Source: Gordonia rubripertincta (GTDB lineage Bacteria > Actinomycetota > Actinomycetes > Mycobacteriales > Mycobacteriaceae). Taken from it: DNA of 64,000 nt. The stretch spans positions 806,001-870,000 of the forward strand of contig NZ_CP136136.1 in the NCBI RefSeq assembly GCF_038024875.1, given 5' to 3'. Each line of letters starts with the position of its first letter. Within the stretch, counting starts at the first letter, position 1. Position numbers and translations under genes: made by a program. Shown piece by piece: positions 17,054 through 25,928 of the stretch. The notes under the pieces were generated by a model. That model made no database searches. It was not told the DNA's origin and was given only the letters and a program-made list of their open reading frames with translations.

Positions 17054-18133
17054 ATGGCGCAGACGCCGCTGTCGATGACACCCACCGGATGGTTCCAGGT
17101 CGCATGGTCGACCGAGATCGCCGTCGGGACCGTGCACACGATGAAGTACTTCGGTCGCGAGATGGTCGCCTGGCGATCCCGGTCGGGCCGCATCTCCGTA
17201 TTCGATGCCTACTGTGAGCATCTCGGCGCCCACCTCGGCCACGGCGGCCACGTGGAGGGCGAGAACCTGGTCTGCCCCTTCCACGGCTGGGAGTGGAACC
17301 AGGAGGGACGCAACGTCTGCATCCCCTACGAGAACCATCCCAACAAGGGCCGGCGCATCCGCAGCTATCCCGTCGTCGAACGCAACGAGGCCGTCTGGAT
17401 CTGGCACGACGTCGATGGGCGCGCACCGCATTTCGACGTCCCGGACATCTTCGCCGACTTCGATGACGACGCCACCGCGGACGACTACTATCCGCCGGTT
17501 CCCGGCGCGACGTTGTTCCGGCCGGGCCTCGAGATCCACCCGCAGTACATCATGGAGAACGGCGTCGACTTCGCCCATTTCAAGTTCGTGCACAAGACAC
17601 CGTTCATGCCGGACTTCACCCGGCACGACTTCTCCGGCCCGGTGTCCTACGTCGACTTCACCATCGCCTTCGACGAAGGGGCGACGCTCGAAAGTGCAAC
17701 CAGCGGAGTCGAATCGATCAACGCCGGACTGGGCTGCTCGGTCACCAAGAGCTGGGGCATGGTCGACAACCGCACCATGCCCGCGGTCACCCCGGTCGAC
17801 GAACACACCTCGGACGTGCGGTTCACGGTGTGGATCGGGCGCAAGCCCGGCGAGGAAACCGGCGAGATCACCCGATACGGAAAGACCATGGCCGACTTGG
17901 TCATCGAACAGTTCGCCGCCGACATCGACATCTGGTCACATCAGCGCTACTCCGACCCACCTGCCCTGTCCCGCAAGGAGTACGCGGGATTCACCGCACT
18001 GCGGCAATGGGCCCGGCAGTTCTACCCCGACGGCGGCGCCTCGGCCGACGAGTACGTCCGTATCCGCCGGTCCGAGCTCGAATCACTCCGCGCGGCAGCA
18101 CACGTCGACACCGGCGCGGCAGCGCAGTCCTGA
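17054..18133 (+). CDS. Rieske non-heme iron oxygenase (KshA-like)
   Basis: A 359-residue terminal oxygenase. The N-terminal Rieske domain binds a 2Fe-2S cluster through C54/H56 (YCEHLGAHLGHGG) and C74/H77 (LVCPFHGWEW). The catalytic domain has the bridging Asp and His ligands of the mononuclear iron in N169-G-V-D172-F-A-H175-F-K-F-V-H180. Length and layout match 3-ketosteroid-9-alpha-hydroxylase oxygenase (KshA) and related actinobacterial sterol or terpenoid enzymes. It needs an external reductase, and none is adjacent. The next gene, 37 bases on, encodes a dihydrodipicolinate-reductase-like enzyme and is probably co-transcribed. The exact substrate cannot be told from sequence. Confidence 0.85.
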   Translation: MAQTPLSMTPTGWFQVAWSTEIAVGTVHTMKYFGREMVAWRSRSGRISVFDAYCEHLGAHLGHGGHVEGENLVCPFHGWEWNQEGRNVCIPYENHPNKGRRIRSYPVVERNEAVWIWHDVDGRAPHFDVPDIFADFDDDATADDYYPPVPGATLFRPGLEIHPQYIMENGVDFAHFKFVHKTPFMPDFTRHDFSGPVSYVDFTIAFDEGATLESATSGVESINAGLGCSVTKSWGMVDNRTMPAVTPVDEHTSDVRFTVWIGRKPGEETGEITRYGKTMADLVIEQFAADIDIWSHQRYSDPPALSRKEYAGFTALRQWARQFYPDGGASADEYVRIRRSELESLRAAAHVDTGAAAQS

Positions 18134-18170
18134 CCCCACTCTTCTGGCCCACCCCTGAAAGGACCTCACG

Positions 18171-19256
18171 ATGACGGCACCCGACAAGATCCGGGTCTTC
18201 CAGGTCGCCACCGGCAACCTGGGCACCGAGATGATCGACCGCATCCGCAATCATCCGGACCTGGAACTGATCGGACTGCACTGCTATTCGCCGGACAAGG
18301 TGGGCCGGGATGCCGGCGAGATCGTCGGCATCGGCCCGATCGGCGTGATCGCGACCGGCACCGTCGAGGAGATCATCGCCGCGCGGCCCGACGTGCTCAC
18401 CTTCCACGGCGTCTTCCCCGACGAGGACCTCTACGTCCAGGTCCTCGAAGCCGGGATCGACATCGTGACCACCGCCGACTGGATCACGGGTTTCCACCGG
18501 GACACCAACCATCCGCACCACTCCGGACGCAAGGTCAGCGAGGTCATCGCCGAGGCTTGCGCCAAGGGCGGCGCCACCTTCTACGGCACGGGCATGAATC
18601 CCGGCCTGGCACAGATCCTCGGCATCGTGCACACCGCCGACGTCGCCGAGATCGAGAACGTCACGGTGACCGAGTCGGTGGACGTCTCCTGTCATCACTC
18701 GGTCGACACCTGGAAGGCCGTCGGTTACGGCCTACCGGTCGACGACCCGTCGATCCCGGACTCGCTCTACAAGTACACCGCCGTCTTCGCCGACTCTGTG
18801 TACCTCATGGCCGGCGCCTTCGATCTCGAACTCGACGAGGTGACGTTCTCGTACGAGCTCGGCGCCTGCACCAAGGACGTCGACCTCGGCTGGTATCAGC
18901 TGCCCGCAGGATCGTTGGGCGGCAGCTACATCAAGTACCAGGGCATGGTCGACGGTGTGCCGCGCGTCGAATCGCATCTGGAATGGCAGATGACGCCGCA
19001 CACCGACCCGTCGTGGAACATCCAGGCCTGCTACATCACCCAGGTGACCGGCGACCCGAACATCTACTCCAAGCACATGATCTTCCCGCGCAAGGGATTC
19101 GACCTGTCCAACCCGGAGAACTTCGCGTCGATCGGCATGACCGTCACCGGCCTGCCCGCACTCAACTCCATCCGGTCGGTGGTCGCGGCCCCGCCCGGAA
19201 TCGTGACCAGTGCCGACCTCCCGCTACGGAGCTTCGCCGGCCGCTTCAAGATCTGA
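18171..19256 (+). CDS. dihydrodipicolinate-reductase-like NAD(P)-dependent oxidoreductase
   Basis: A 361-residue Rossmann-fold protein. The N terminus KIRVFQVATGNLGTEMIDRIRNHPDLELIGLHCYSPDKVGRDAGEI is the nucleotide-binding fold. GGATFYGTGMNPGLAQILGIVHTADVAEIENVTVTESVD resembles the DapB-like proteins common in mycobacteria and relatives of unknown function. It is much longer than true DapB (about 250 residues), so lysine biosynthesis is unlikely. Start ATG 18171 follows AAAGGA. It pairs with the Rieske oxygenase, and both probably act in the same catabolic route. Confidence 0.75.
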   Translation: MTAPDKIRVFQVATGNLGTEMIDRIRNHPDLELIGLHCYSPDKVGRDAGEIVGIGPIGVIATGTVEEIIAARPDVLTFHGVFPDEDLYVQVLEAGIDIVTTADWITGFHRDTNHPHHSGRKVSEVIAEACAKGGATFYGTGMNPGLAQILGIVHTADVAEIENVTVTESVDVSCHHSVDTWKAVGYGLPVDDPSIPDSLYKYTAVFADSVYLMAGAFDLELDEVTFSYELGACTKDVDLGWYQLPAGSLGGSYIKYQGMVDGVPRVESHLEWQMTPHTDPSWNIQACYITQVTGDPNIYSKHMIFPRKGFDLSNPENFASIGMTVTGLPALNSIRSVVAAPPGIVTSADLPLRSFAGRFKI

Positions 19257-19271
19257 GCCGGTGCGGTGTCG

Positions 19272-19354
19272 GTATCGACCTCGGCGAACCCGCTCCTCGA
19301 GAATTCCCTCCCTCGAGAACCCTTTCGGGAATCCCCTTCAGCCGAGGTCGATAC
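19272..19354. terminator. large inverted repeat between convergent genes
   Basis: GTATCGACCTCGGC (19272-19285) is perfectly repeated in inverse orientation as GCCGAGGTCGATAC (19341-19354). The right arm is the 3' coding end of the SDR gene. A second, smaller complementarity lies in the loop (CTCGAGAATTCCC and GGGAAT). It lies just after the plus-strand reductase stop and probably terminates both convergent transcripts. Confidence 0.45.
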
Positions 19355-20270
19355 TGATGCCGGTTAGTTCGGCGCCGACGTCCCACAGCCGTGCGGCGAC
19401 CGCGCGGTCCTTGGCCTTCGGCGACGGCTCGACGAGCATCGGCGGACCGGTCAGGCCGAAAGCACCTGCAGGTCCGTAGTATTGGCCGCCCGACGCCTTC
19501 GGATCGGTGGCCGCACGCAGGATGGGCAGCGCGCCCTCGGGCGGATCCATGATGAATCGATCGGTCAGCCACCTCAGCGACGGCGCGTGATAGCCCCACT
19601 GCAGGAATCTGTTCTGTTCACGCATCACACCCGTCCTGGTGCCACCGGGGTGAGCGGCGAGCGAGATCGCCATGGCATCAGCCGCTCTCAGCCGACGATC
19701 GAGCTCCAGGGAGAACAGCATCTGGGCCAGCTTGGCTCGTGAATAGGCCCCGGCACTCGTGAACGTCCGGTCCATTGGCAGGTCGGAGAAATCGATGTTG
19801 CCCGCCCGGTGGGCGTGGCTGCCGACGGTGACGATCCGCGCGGCGTCGGCGGCGAGCAACCGGTCCATCAGTAACCCGGTGAGCGCGTAATGGCCGAGGA
19901 AGTTGGTGCCGAAGTCCATCTCGAAACCGTCGGGCGTCAGCTCGCGCTGAGCGCGCATGACACCGGCGTTGTTCACCAGGACGTCGATCCGCGGATGACG
20001 CCGCCGGATCTCCTCGGCGGCAGCGCGGACGGAATCGAGACTGGCGAGATCGAGGTCGAGGATCTCCACTTCCGCACCGGGTACCTCGGCGACGATGTCG
20101 TCGCGTGCGGCGGCAGCGGTCTCGGCGTTGCGGCACGCCAGGACCACTCTGGCGCCGAGAGTGGCGAGTCCACGAGCGGTTTCACGTCCGATTCCCCCGT
20201 TGGCCCCGGTGACCACGGCAACCCGCCCGGTCTGTGGAGGCGCGTCGGCCAATGTCCAACCCGTCTTCAC
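19338..20270 (-). CDS. short-chain dehydrogenase/reductase (retinol-dehydrogenase-like)
   Basis: A 310-residue SDR. TGRVAVVTGANGGIGRETARGLATLGARVVLACRN is the TGxxxGIG cofactor site, with Arg after the second strand suggesting NADP. NNAGVMRAQRELTPDGFEMDFGTNFLGHYALTGLLMDRLL, VGSHAH (Ser) and YSRAKLAQM (YxxxK) complete the active site. This arrangement is the actinobacterial group usually annotated as protochlorophyllide- or retinol-dehydrogenase-like; the substrate is unknown. GTG 20270 is chosen, preceded by GAGGGGGAG; the frame extends to 20318 without a better site. It lies downstream of the StyA-like gene on the same strand, with a palindrome about 45 bases before its start. Confidence 0.8.
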   Translation of the reverse strand: MKTGWTLADAPPQTGRVAVVTGANGGIGRETARGLATLGARVVLACRNAETAAAARDDIVAEVPGAEVEILDLDLASLDSVRAAAEEIRRRHPRIDVLVNNAGVMRAQRELTPDGFEMDFGTNFLGHYALTGLLMDRLLAADAARIVTVGSHAHRAGNIDFSDLPMDRTFTSAGAYSRAKLAQMLFSLELDRRLRAADAMAISLAAHPGGTRTGVMREQNRFLQWGYHAPSLRWLTDRFIMDPPEGALPILRAATDPKASGGQYYGPAGAFGLTGPPMLVEPSPKAKDRAVAARLWDVGAELTGISIDLG

Positions 20271-20314
20271 GTGCTCCCCCTCTGACTCCGGCACCACGGA
20301 CGCTGTTGTTCGTA

Positions 20315-20329
20315 TCACATCTCATGTGA
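20315..20329. promoter_or_regulatory. palindrome TCACAT-ctc-ATGTGA upstream of the SDR gene
   Basis: Six-base perfect arms around a three-base spacer, 45-60 bases ahead of the SDR start and in the gap after the StyA-like stop. The form fits an operator for a dimeric regulator. No regulator gene is adjacent. Confidence 0.35.
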
Positions 20330-20424
20330 CAGTTCCTGTTCGGGTGTCACACGCGACCGCACCCCGATCGCGTTCCGGAGGAACACAGTCGAGGCGCGGC
20401 GACCGGGGTGCGTGCGTCGAACGG

Positions 20425-21783
20425 TCAGACGGTCACGGGCGCCGGGGCGGCGCCGCTGAACTGTCCGGCCGGCGCGAACCTGGCGAGGACCTGGTCGAAT
20501 GGTTCTCCCGCCACTGCAGTGATGAAGTTCTCGACATCCTCACGGGTCCGCAGACCGAGGAGCGGATTCGGGTCGGACAGCAGACCGAGCAGGGCCTGCG
20601 CGACGTTCGGATCGACGGCGGCAGCCGGAAACGACAACTCCAGATGGGTCGCGAAATCGGGATCGCCGAGGAACAGGCGGGTGACCTCGGTGGCCGCGTG
20701 ACCGCGGCGCTCCCAATGCTTCTCGAACTCCTCGGCCAGCCAGTCCGAGGTGAACTCGCCGTCGTGGGCGCGGGCGGCCTTGACCAGCTCGGCGATCTGG
20801 ATGAGCGTGTTCTGGGCACCCTGTCCGGCGACCGGGTCGACGGCGATCGCGGTGTCGCCGATCGCGGCCACCGGATGACCGCCCCTGGTGGTGGCGACAG
20901 CCTGGCGCACGGTCGGGGTGACCGCACCCTTCAGCCACGACACCGGGTCGGATTCGATGACCTCGAGCCGGTCGATGACCGGCGCGTCCTCCGGGAAGAA
21001 CTCCGCGAAGATGCCGGCGATGGTTCGACGCGCGGTCACCGCGTCGTGGACGTCGTCGATGCGCGGCGCCCAGGCACCCGACGGCTTGGCGAAGACGATG
21101 AACGACCAGGTCGCACCCTCGTCCTTGTGCAGGAACGGGCCGACGAACAGCTCGCCGTTCTCGCTGTCGAGGTTGTACAGCGAGTGGCCGCCGCCCGCCT
21201 GAGAGCGGTAGGAGAACACCTCCGGTCCGTGGTCGACGCCCTTGAGCGTGACCTGCAGCAGTCGACGCTGCGGCTCGCGGTACTTCGTCCGCGACTCGTC
21301 GACCGGGAACAGGGTCGACAGTCCGCCCTTGCCGGTCGCGACGAGGGTGAGGTCATTCCCGCCGGCGATCTCGTCGAGGTTGTCGAGATCGACGGTGGTG
21401 ACCTCGAACCGTCCGCCGCGGTCCAGGAAACGGCCCAACCGGTCGTCGGCGCGCAGCCGGAGGTCGACAGCCGCGGCGACGTAGCCGTAGTCGGGGTCGT
21501 ATTCGAGAACGGGGGCGCGATCCTCGCCGGCGCCGCCGTACAGGCGGACGCTCATGCCGGTGGTCTTGCCGACCTCGTACAGGTCCTCGATGATCTCGGC
21601 ATCCCACTCCTGGGACTTGCCGAAGAGCACGCCGACGCCCGTCGGCGGCACCTTGTTGCGCAGCGAGTCACGGTCGCGGTCGCTGAAGATCGTGACGTCG
21701 AAACCGGCGTCGAGGAAGCCGAGACCGGCGGTGGTGCCGGCGAGTCCGGCGCCGATGATCGCGACGGATCGTCGTGTGGTCAT
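20425..21783 (-). CDS. StyA-like (styrene/indole monooxygenase type) FAD-dependent oxygenase
   Basis: A 452-residue flavoprotein. SVAIIGAGLAGTTAGLGFLDAGFDVTIFSDRD is the FAD-binding Rossmann motif. VDLRLRADDRLGRFLDRGGRFEV, the region around VATGKGGLSTLFP, and GDTAIAVDPVAGQGAQNTLIQIAELV resemble StyA, the epoxidase of group E two-component styrene/indole monooxygenases. Those take reduced FAD from a separate StyB reductase. No such reductase gene is next to it. Start ATG 21783 follows AGGAGA. Its neighbours are an SDR downstream and a DHFR-like reductase upstream. Whether it epoxidises alkenes or does something else is inference. Confidence 0.7.
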   Translation of the reverse strand: MTTRRSVAIIGAGLAGTTAGLGFLDAGFDVTIFSDRDRDSLRNKVPPTGVGVLFGKSQEWDAEIIEDLYEVGKTTGMSVRLYGGAGEDRAPVLEYDPDYGYVAAAVDLRLRADDRLGRFLDRGGRFEVTTVDLDNLDEIAGGNDLTLVATGKGGLSTLFPVDESRTKYREPQRRLLQVTLKGVDHGPEVFSYRSQAGGGHSLYNLDSENGELFVGPFLHKDEGATWSFIVFAKPSGAWAPRIDDVHDAVTARRTIAGIFAEFFPEDAPVIDRLEVIESDPVSWLKGAVTPTVRQAVATTRGGHPVAAIGDTAIAVDPVAGQGAQNTLIQIAELVKAARAHDGEFTSDWLAEEFEKHWERRGHAATEVTRLFLGDPDFATHLELSFPAAAVDPNVAQALLGLLSDPNPLLGLRTREDVENFITAVAGEPFDQVLARFAPAGQFSGAAPAPVTV

Positions 21784-21905
21784 GGGTGTCTCCTGAGATC
21801 GGATGCGTGTGGTGCATGTGATGACTGGGAGACAGGGTGCCGGGGGGATCGTCGTGGCTGAAGGTTTAGACGCAGCCCGAACAAATGGCTGGTCGCCGTG
21901 CGCGG

Positions 21906-22457
21906 TTACCCTCCGGATACCCGGTAGCGCTCGTATGTGACGACCCCGAACAGCCGGGTTTCCACCAGATCGAGGTCGACCCGATCGGTGACCGGCGGCA
22001 GCATCGGCGCCCCGCCGCCGACCACGACCGGATACCGGAAGATCCGCAACTCGTCGACCAGGCCGAGTTCGAAGGCCTGCGACGCCAGGTCCGCTCCACC
22101 GATCTCGATGTCCCGGTCCGTTGCGGCGCGGACTTCCGCGATCTCGTCGGCCACAGAGACCCGGGCGAGTCTGGCGTTGCCCTCCACTGCGTGGAGGGTG
22201 CGACTGAAGACGACCTTCGGCAGGGCCGCCCAGATGTCGGCGAAGACGGCGCCGGCTTCGGTGTCGCGCATGGCCGGGTCGGTCTCCCAGACCCGCATCG
22301 TCTCGTACAGCCGGCGCCCGAGGATGGTGCCGCCGAGGCTCCCGACGCGATCGGTGTGGAACGCGAAGAGTTCGTCGCTGTGTCCCGGCCATTGGAAGTC
22401 GCCGTCCCGATCGTGGATGAAACCGTCCACCGAGGCACCCATCGTGTAGATCAGCAT
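21906..22457 (-). CDS. dihydrofolate-reductase/RibD-like family protein
   Basis: A 183-residue NADPH-binding-fold protein. MLIYTMGASVDGFIHDRDGDFQW is the typical first strand. GGTILGRRLYETMRVWE, VVFSRTLHAVEGNARL and DIEIGGADLASQAFELGLVDELRIFRYPVVVGGGAPMLP are the signature blocks of the RibD C-terminal/DHFR superfamily widely seen in actinobacteria. Start ATG 22457 has GAGGAG six bases upstream. Real substrates of these stand-alone proteins are largely unknown. Its 3' end lies about 120 bases upstream of the StyA-like gene, on the same strand. Confidence 0.8.
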   Translation of the reverse strand: MLIYTMGASVDGFIHDRDGDFQWPGHSDELFAFHTDRVGSLGGTILGRRLYETMRVWETDPAMRDTEAGAVFADIWAALPKVVFSRTLHAVEGNARLARVSVADEIAEVRAATDRDIEIGGADLASQAFELGLVDELRIFRYPVVVGGGAPMLPPVTDRVDLDLVETRLFGVVTYERYRVSGG

Positions 22458-22526
22458 GCAACTCCTCACAGTCCGTTCCGAGGGGATTGTCCGAGGTTAC
22501 GGCCGTCTTCCGAGGTAGACCCGGTA

Positions 22527-24818
22527 ATGGGAACCTTCGAACATCCTGTGGGTCCGCCGACACCCGCCGCGGGGGCGGCGTCGCACCACCGCGGACAAGT
22601 ACCATCGCCGTCTGTGCGCACGCCCGTTCCCGAAGTGACCCCGGTCGTCGCGACGCCCAACGAGGACGCCGCGACCGGTAACACCTCGGGTTATCGGCTC
22701 GACCTCGACGGCCTGCGCGGCATCGCGATCGCGTTGGTCGCCGTATTCCACGTCTGGTTCGGGCGGGTGTCCGGCGGCGTCGACGTCTTCCTGACGCTGT
22801 CCGGCTACTTCTTCGTGGCGTCACTGCTCAAGCACGTGCTCGCGACCCAGCCGGCGTCGGCCTCGTGGGGCCAGGCGATCAACCCGTGGCCGCGGCTCTG
22901 GCGCCTGGTCCGCCGCCTCCTGCCGGCGCTGCTGCTGGTGCTGGCGTTCGTAGCGGCGATGATCGCGCTGGTCATGCCGACCACGCGGTGGGGCCCGCTC
23001 GGCGCCGAACTGCAGGCCAGCGCACTGTACTACCAGAACTGGCATCTCGCGTTCGAGTCGCAGGACTACGCGGCCGCGGATTCCGCGAACAGCCCGATGC
23101 AGCACCTGTGGTCGATGTCGATGCAGGGTCAGTTCTTCCTGATCACGCTACTGTCCGCGCTCGCACTCGGTGGTGTGCTGCGCGCGTTGGCACTCAAGTT
23201 CGAGTTGTTCCGCCGACCTCAGGTCGTGCGCGGCATCGTCGGGTTCGCGCTGCTGGGCGTCGCGCTGGTGTCCTTCGCGTGGGCCAACTACCGCCACGGC
23301 ATCAACCAGCCGTTCACCTACTACGACACCGTCGCGCGTCTGTGGGAGCCACTCGCCGGCGGTCTGCTCGCGGTGTGGATGCCGAAGCTGGCAATGTCCG
23401 CCCGGATGCGGAACCTGCTCAGCGTCGTCGCACTCGGCCTGATCATCACGTGCGGCTGGTGGATCGCCGGTGTCCAGGAGTACCCCGCGGCGTGGGCGCT
23501 CGTGCCCGTCGGCGCGACGCTCATCCTGATCTGGGCGGGCTCGGCCGCCACCGCCCGCCCCGCTGCCGGGCAGGCCCAGGTGAGTCGTGGTCTCTCGCAT
23601 CCGCAGCTGGTGTGGCTCGGTTCCATCGCCTACGCGCTGTACCTGTGGCACTGGCCGCTGCTGATCTTCTACATGGCGTGGCGCTACCAGGACGAGGTGT
23701 CCTGGCTCGAGGGCACCGGCATCCTCGGCGTGTCCGTACTGATCGCATGGCTCACCACCAAGTACGTCGAGGCCCCGCTGCGGTCCGGGTCGCTACGACG
23801 CAAGAAGACCGCGGCGTCGGAGACACCGGCCACGCCGCCGAAACCGAGCAAGCCGGGATTCCAGAACTCCCCCGGCTACCGAGCCACCCTTCTCGCAGTC
23901 CTGCTGATCGTCAGCGTGGCCGCCGGTAGCGCCGCGGTGACCTGGCAGCGTGACGCCGCCAACGCGACCCTCGACACCGAGAACCTCGACCCTCGCCTGT
24001 ACCCCGGCGCACGAGCCTTCCTCGACGGTGCGCCCGTCCCGAAGGTGACCGCCCAGCCGAGCCCCGACGTCGTCGACATGGATTGGCCGATCACCTCCTA
24101 CGACTCGATCATCAGCGGCTGGAAGGACCCGTCGATCAAGGTCGGGTACTACGGCGACGTGAAGGCCACCCGCACCATCGCCCTGGTCGGCGGCTCTCAC
24201 GCCGAGCAGTGGATCACCGCGCTGAACGACATCGGCAAACGGCACAACTTCCGTGTCACGACCTACCTCAAGGTGGGCTGTGCGCTGACCACCGAGCACG
24301 TCTTCACCTGGTTCGGGCAGAAGTACTACCAGTGCAACGACTGGTCGAATCGCGTGATGGAACGCCTGGCCGTGGACAAGCCCGACTACGTGTTCACCAC
24401 CTCGACCCGCCCGCCCGAGGGAGGCGAGAAGGGTGACAACGTCCCCCAGGACTACAAGCAGATCTTCGCCCAGTTCCGCGACCGCGGGCAGAAGGTGATC
24501 GGCATCCGCGACAACCCGTGGTCGACCGGCAAGCTCAAGCCGCCGGAGTGCCTGGCCAGCGGCCGCAAGCCCGAGGTGTGCGGTGTCTCGCGTGCACAGG
24601 CCATGGCGCCCACCGACCCTGCCGCCGCGCTCGCCGACGAGTTCCCGAACATGACCTTCCTGGACTACACCGACGCCATGTGCGACGACACGTACTGCCC
24701 GGCAGTGGTCGGGAACATCCTGATGTGGCACGACTACCACCACCTGTCTGCCACGTTCGTGCGCAGCCTCATCCCGGCGATCGAGGCGGACCTGCAGAAG
24801 GCCACCGGCTGGTGGTGA
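22527..24818 (+). CDS. membrane acyltransferase with C-terminal SGNH domain (OafA-like)
   Basis: A 763-residue protein. After a 50-residue disordered N terminus comes an acyltransferase-3 membrane domain of about 10-11 helices, with the catalytic-type start GYRLDLDGLRGIAIALVAVFHVWFGRVSGGVDVFLTLSGYF. A Lys/Pro-rich linker follows, then another helix (LLAVLLIVSVAAGSAAVTW) and an extracytoplasmic SGNH domain. In that domain LVGGSHAEQWITAL is the Ser block and MWHDYHHLSATF the Asp/His block. OafA-type enzymes O-acylate cell-wall polysaccharides or glycolipids. ATG 22527 is the best start, though its ribosome site is weak; GTG 22614 is possible. It is monocistronic and converges with the fbp operon. 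Confidence 0.85.
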   Translation: MGTFEHPVGPPTPAAGAASHHRGQVPSPSVRTPVPEVTPVVATPNEDAATGNTSGYRLDLDGLRGIAIALVAVFHVWFGRVSGGVDVFLTLSGYFFVASLLKHVLATQPASASWGQAINPWPRLWRLVRRLLPALLLVLAFVAAMIALVMPTTRWGPLGAELQASALYYQNWHLAFESQDYAAADSANSPMQHLWSMSMQGQFFLITLLSALALGGVLRALALKFELFRRPQVVRGIVGFALLGVALVSFAWANYRHGINQPFTYYDTVARLWEPLAGGLLAVWMPKLAMSARMRNLLSVVALGLIITCGWWIAGVQEYPAAWALVPVGATLILIWAGSAATARPAAGQAQVSRGLSHPQLVWLGSIAYALYLWHWPLLIFYMAWRYQDEVSWLEGTGILGVSVLIAWLTTKYVEAPLRSGSLRRKKTAASETPATPPKPSKPGFQNSPGYRATLLAVLLIVSVAAGSAAVTWQRDAANATLDTENLDPRLYPGARAFLDGAPVPKVTAQPSPDVVDMDWPITSYDSIISGWKDPSIKVGYYGDVKATRTIALVGGSHAEQWITALNDIGKRHNFRVTTYLKVGCALTTEHVFTWFGQKYYQCNDWSNRVMERLAVDKPDYVFTTSTRPPEGGEKGDNVPQDYKQIFAQFRDRGQKVIGIRDNPWSTGKLKPPECLASGRKPEVCGVSRAQAMAPTDPAAALADEFPNMTFLDYTDAMCDDTYCPAVVGNILMWHDYHHLSATFVRSLIPAIEADLQKATGWW

Positions 24819-24839
24819 GACCCGGGACGAGGGTCGGTG

Positions 24840-25928
24840 TCAGCAGGCCGGGCAGAAGTGCGCCGGACGGCGCTGCCGGAACGCGATCTGATCCCCCGGT
24901 GAACCGGCCCACTCCGGTTCCGCGCGCACGAACAGTTCGACGCCGTCGTCGTGTCGGGCCGGATCGGCAGCCGTCAGCGACACCCTGACCTCGATGTGCT
25001 CCCCGCACGGTCTGACCGAGAGAACTGTCGCACGACCGAGCTCCGACCCGTCCGGAGACGTCGCGACGTCGAGGTCGCCGGGACGGAGCATGACCGTCCC
25101 CGGACCCCGAGCCGGCCTCCGCAATCGCAACAGTCCGGCCGAACACCGGACGACATCCCCGTCCGCGTCGCCGGGAAGCTCCGAGACCTCGCCGAACATC
25201 CGCGCGACCTCGGCGTCCGCCGGCGCCAGGTACACCTCTTCGGGCGACCCGACCTGACGCACCTGTCCGGCCATCAACACGACGATCTCGTCGGCCATCG
25301 CCATGGCCTCCTCACGGTCGTGCGTCACGAGTAGACCACTCGAGCCCTCGGCCAGGATCGTGTCACGCACATGGTCGCGCAGGCGGGTCCGCAACTGGGC
25401 GTCGAGTGCGGAGAACGGCTCGTCGAGGCCGATCACCGCGGGCCGGGGGGCCAACGCCCGGGCCAGCGCCACCCGTTGCCGCTGACCGCCGGACAATGCG
25501 CTGGGGTGGCGACCGCGAAACTCGCTGAGCCCCACGACTTCCAGCAACTCGGTGGTGCGCGCCGCCCGTCCGGGGATCCGACGCCACCACGGGCCCAGAC
25601 CGAACCCCACGTTCCCGGCGACACTCAGATTGCCGAACAGGGCGCCCTCCTGCGGGACCAGACCGAAACTCCGGCGCTCGGTGGGGATGTCGACGTCACG
25701 ACTCCCGCCACCGCGTACCGACGCGACCTCGATGCCGCCGATCTCGATTCGTCCGGACCGAAGCGGTTCCAGGCCCGCGATCGTGCGCAGCAGCGTCGTC
25801 TTCCCGCACCCGGAGGGCCCGATGACCGCGGTGATCGACCCGGCAGGCACCCGCAGGGAGACCCCGTCGAGGATGGTCGCATCACCGAGGACGACCGAGA
25901 TGTTGTCGACCCGCACAGCGTCATTCAT
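24840..25928 (-). CDS. fbpC: ferric-iron ABC transporter ATP-binding protein FbpC
   Basis: A 362-residue ATPase energising ferric-iron uptake. Walker A GPSGCGKTT, signature LSGGQRQRVALARALAP, Walker B AVIGLDEPFSALDAQLR and the switch LLVTHDREEA are all present. The tail forms a TOBE-like domain (GTVMLRPGDLDVATS). ATG 25928 overlaps the permease stop (ATGA), so it is translationally coupled. The product ends with an unusual CPAC tail. Third gene of the operon fbpABC. The family also includes molybdate, sulfate and thiamine importers, but the linked binding protein is of the iron type. Confidence 0.85.
   Translation of the reverse strand: MNDAVRVDNISVVLGDATILDGVSLRVPAGSITAVIGPSGCGKTTLLRTIAGLEPLRSGRIEIGGIEVASVRGGGSRDVDIPTERRSFGLVPQEGALFGNLSVAGNVGFGLGPWWRRIPGRAARTTELLEVVGLSEFRGRHPSALSGGQRQRVALARALAPRPAVIGLDEPFSALDAQLRTRLRDHVRDTILAEGSSGLLVTHDREEAMAMADEIVVLMAGQVRQVGSPEEVYLAPADAEVARMFGEVSELPGDADGDVVRCSAGLLRLRRPARGPGTVMLRPGDLDVATSPDGSELGRATVLSVRPCGEHIEVRVSLTAADPARHDDGVELFVRAEPEWAGSPGDQIAFRQRRPAHFCPAC

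Noticed and set aside
21885..22526. Upstream extension of the acyltransferase frame
   Set aside because: It lies opposite the DHFR-like gene and has shadow-type composition; the membrane domain starts after 22680.
21784..22824. Upstream extension of the StyA-like frame on the minus strand
   Set aside because: The residues before MTTRRSVAIIG are Arg/Pro-rich and unlike any protein, and a good ribosome site precedes ATG 21783.
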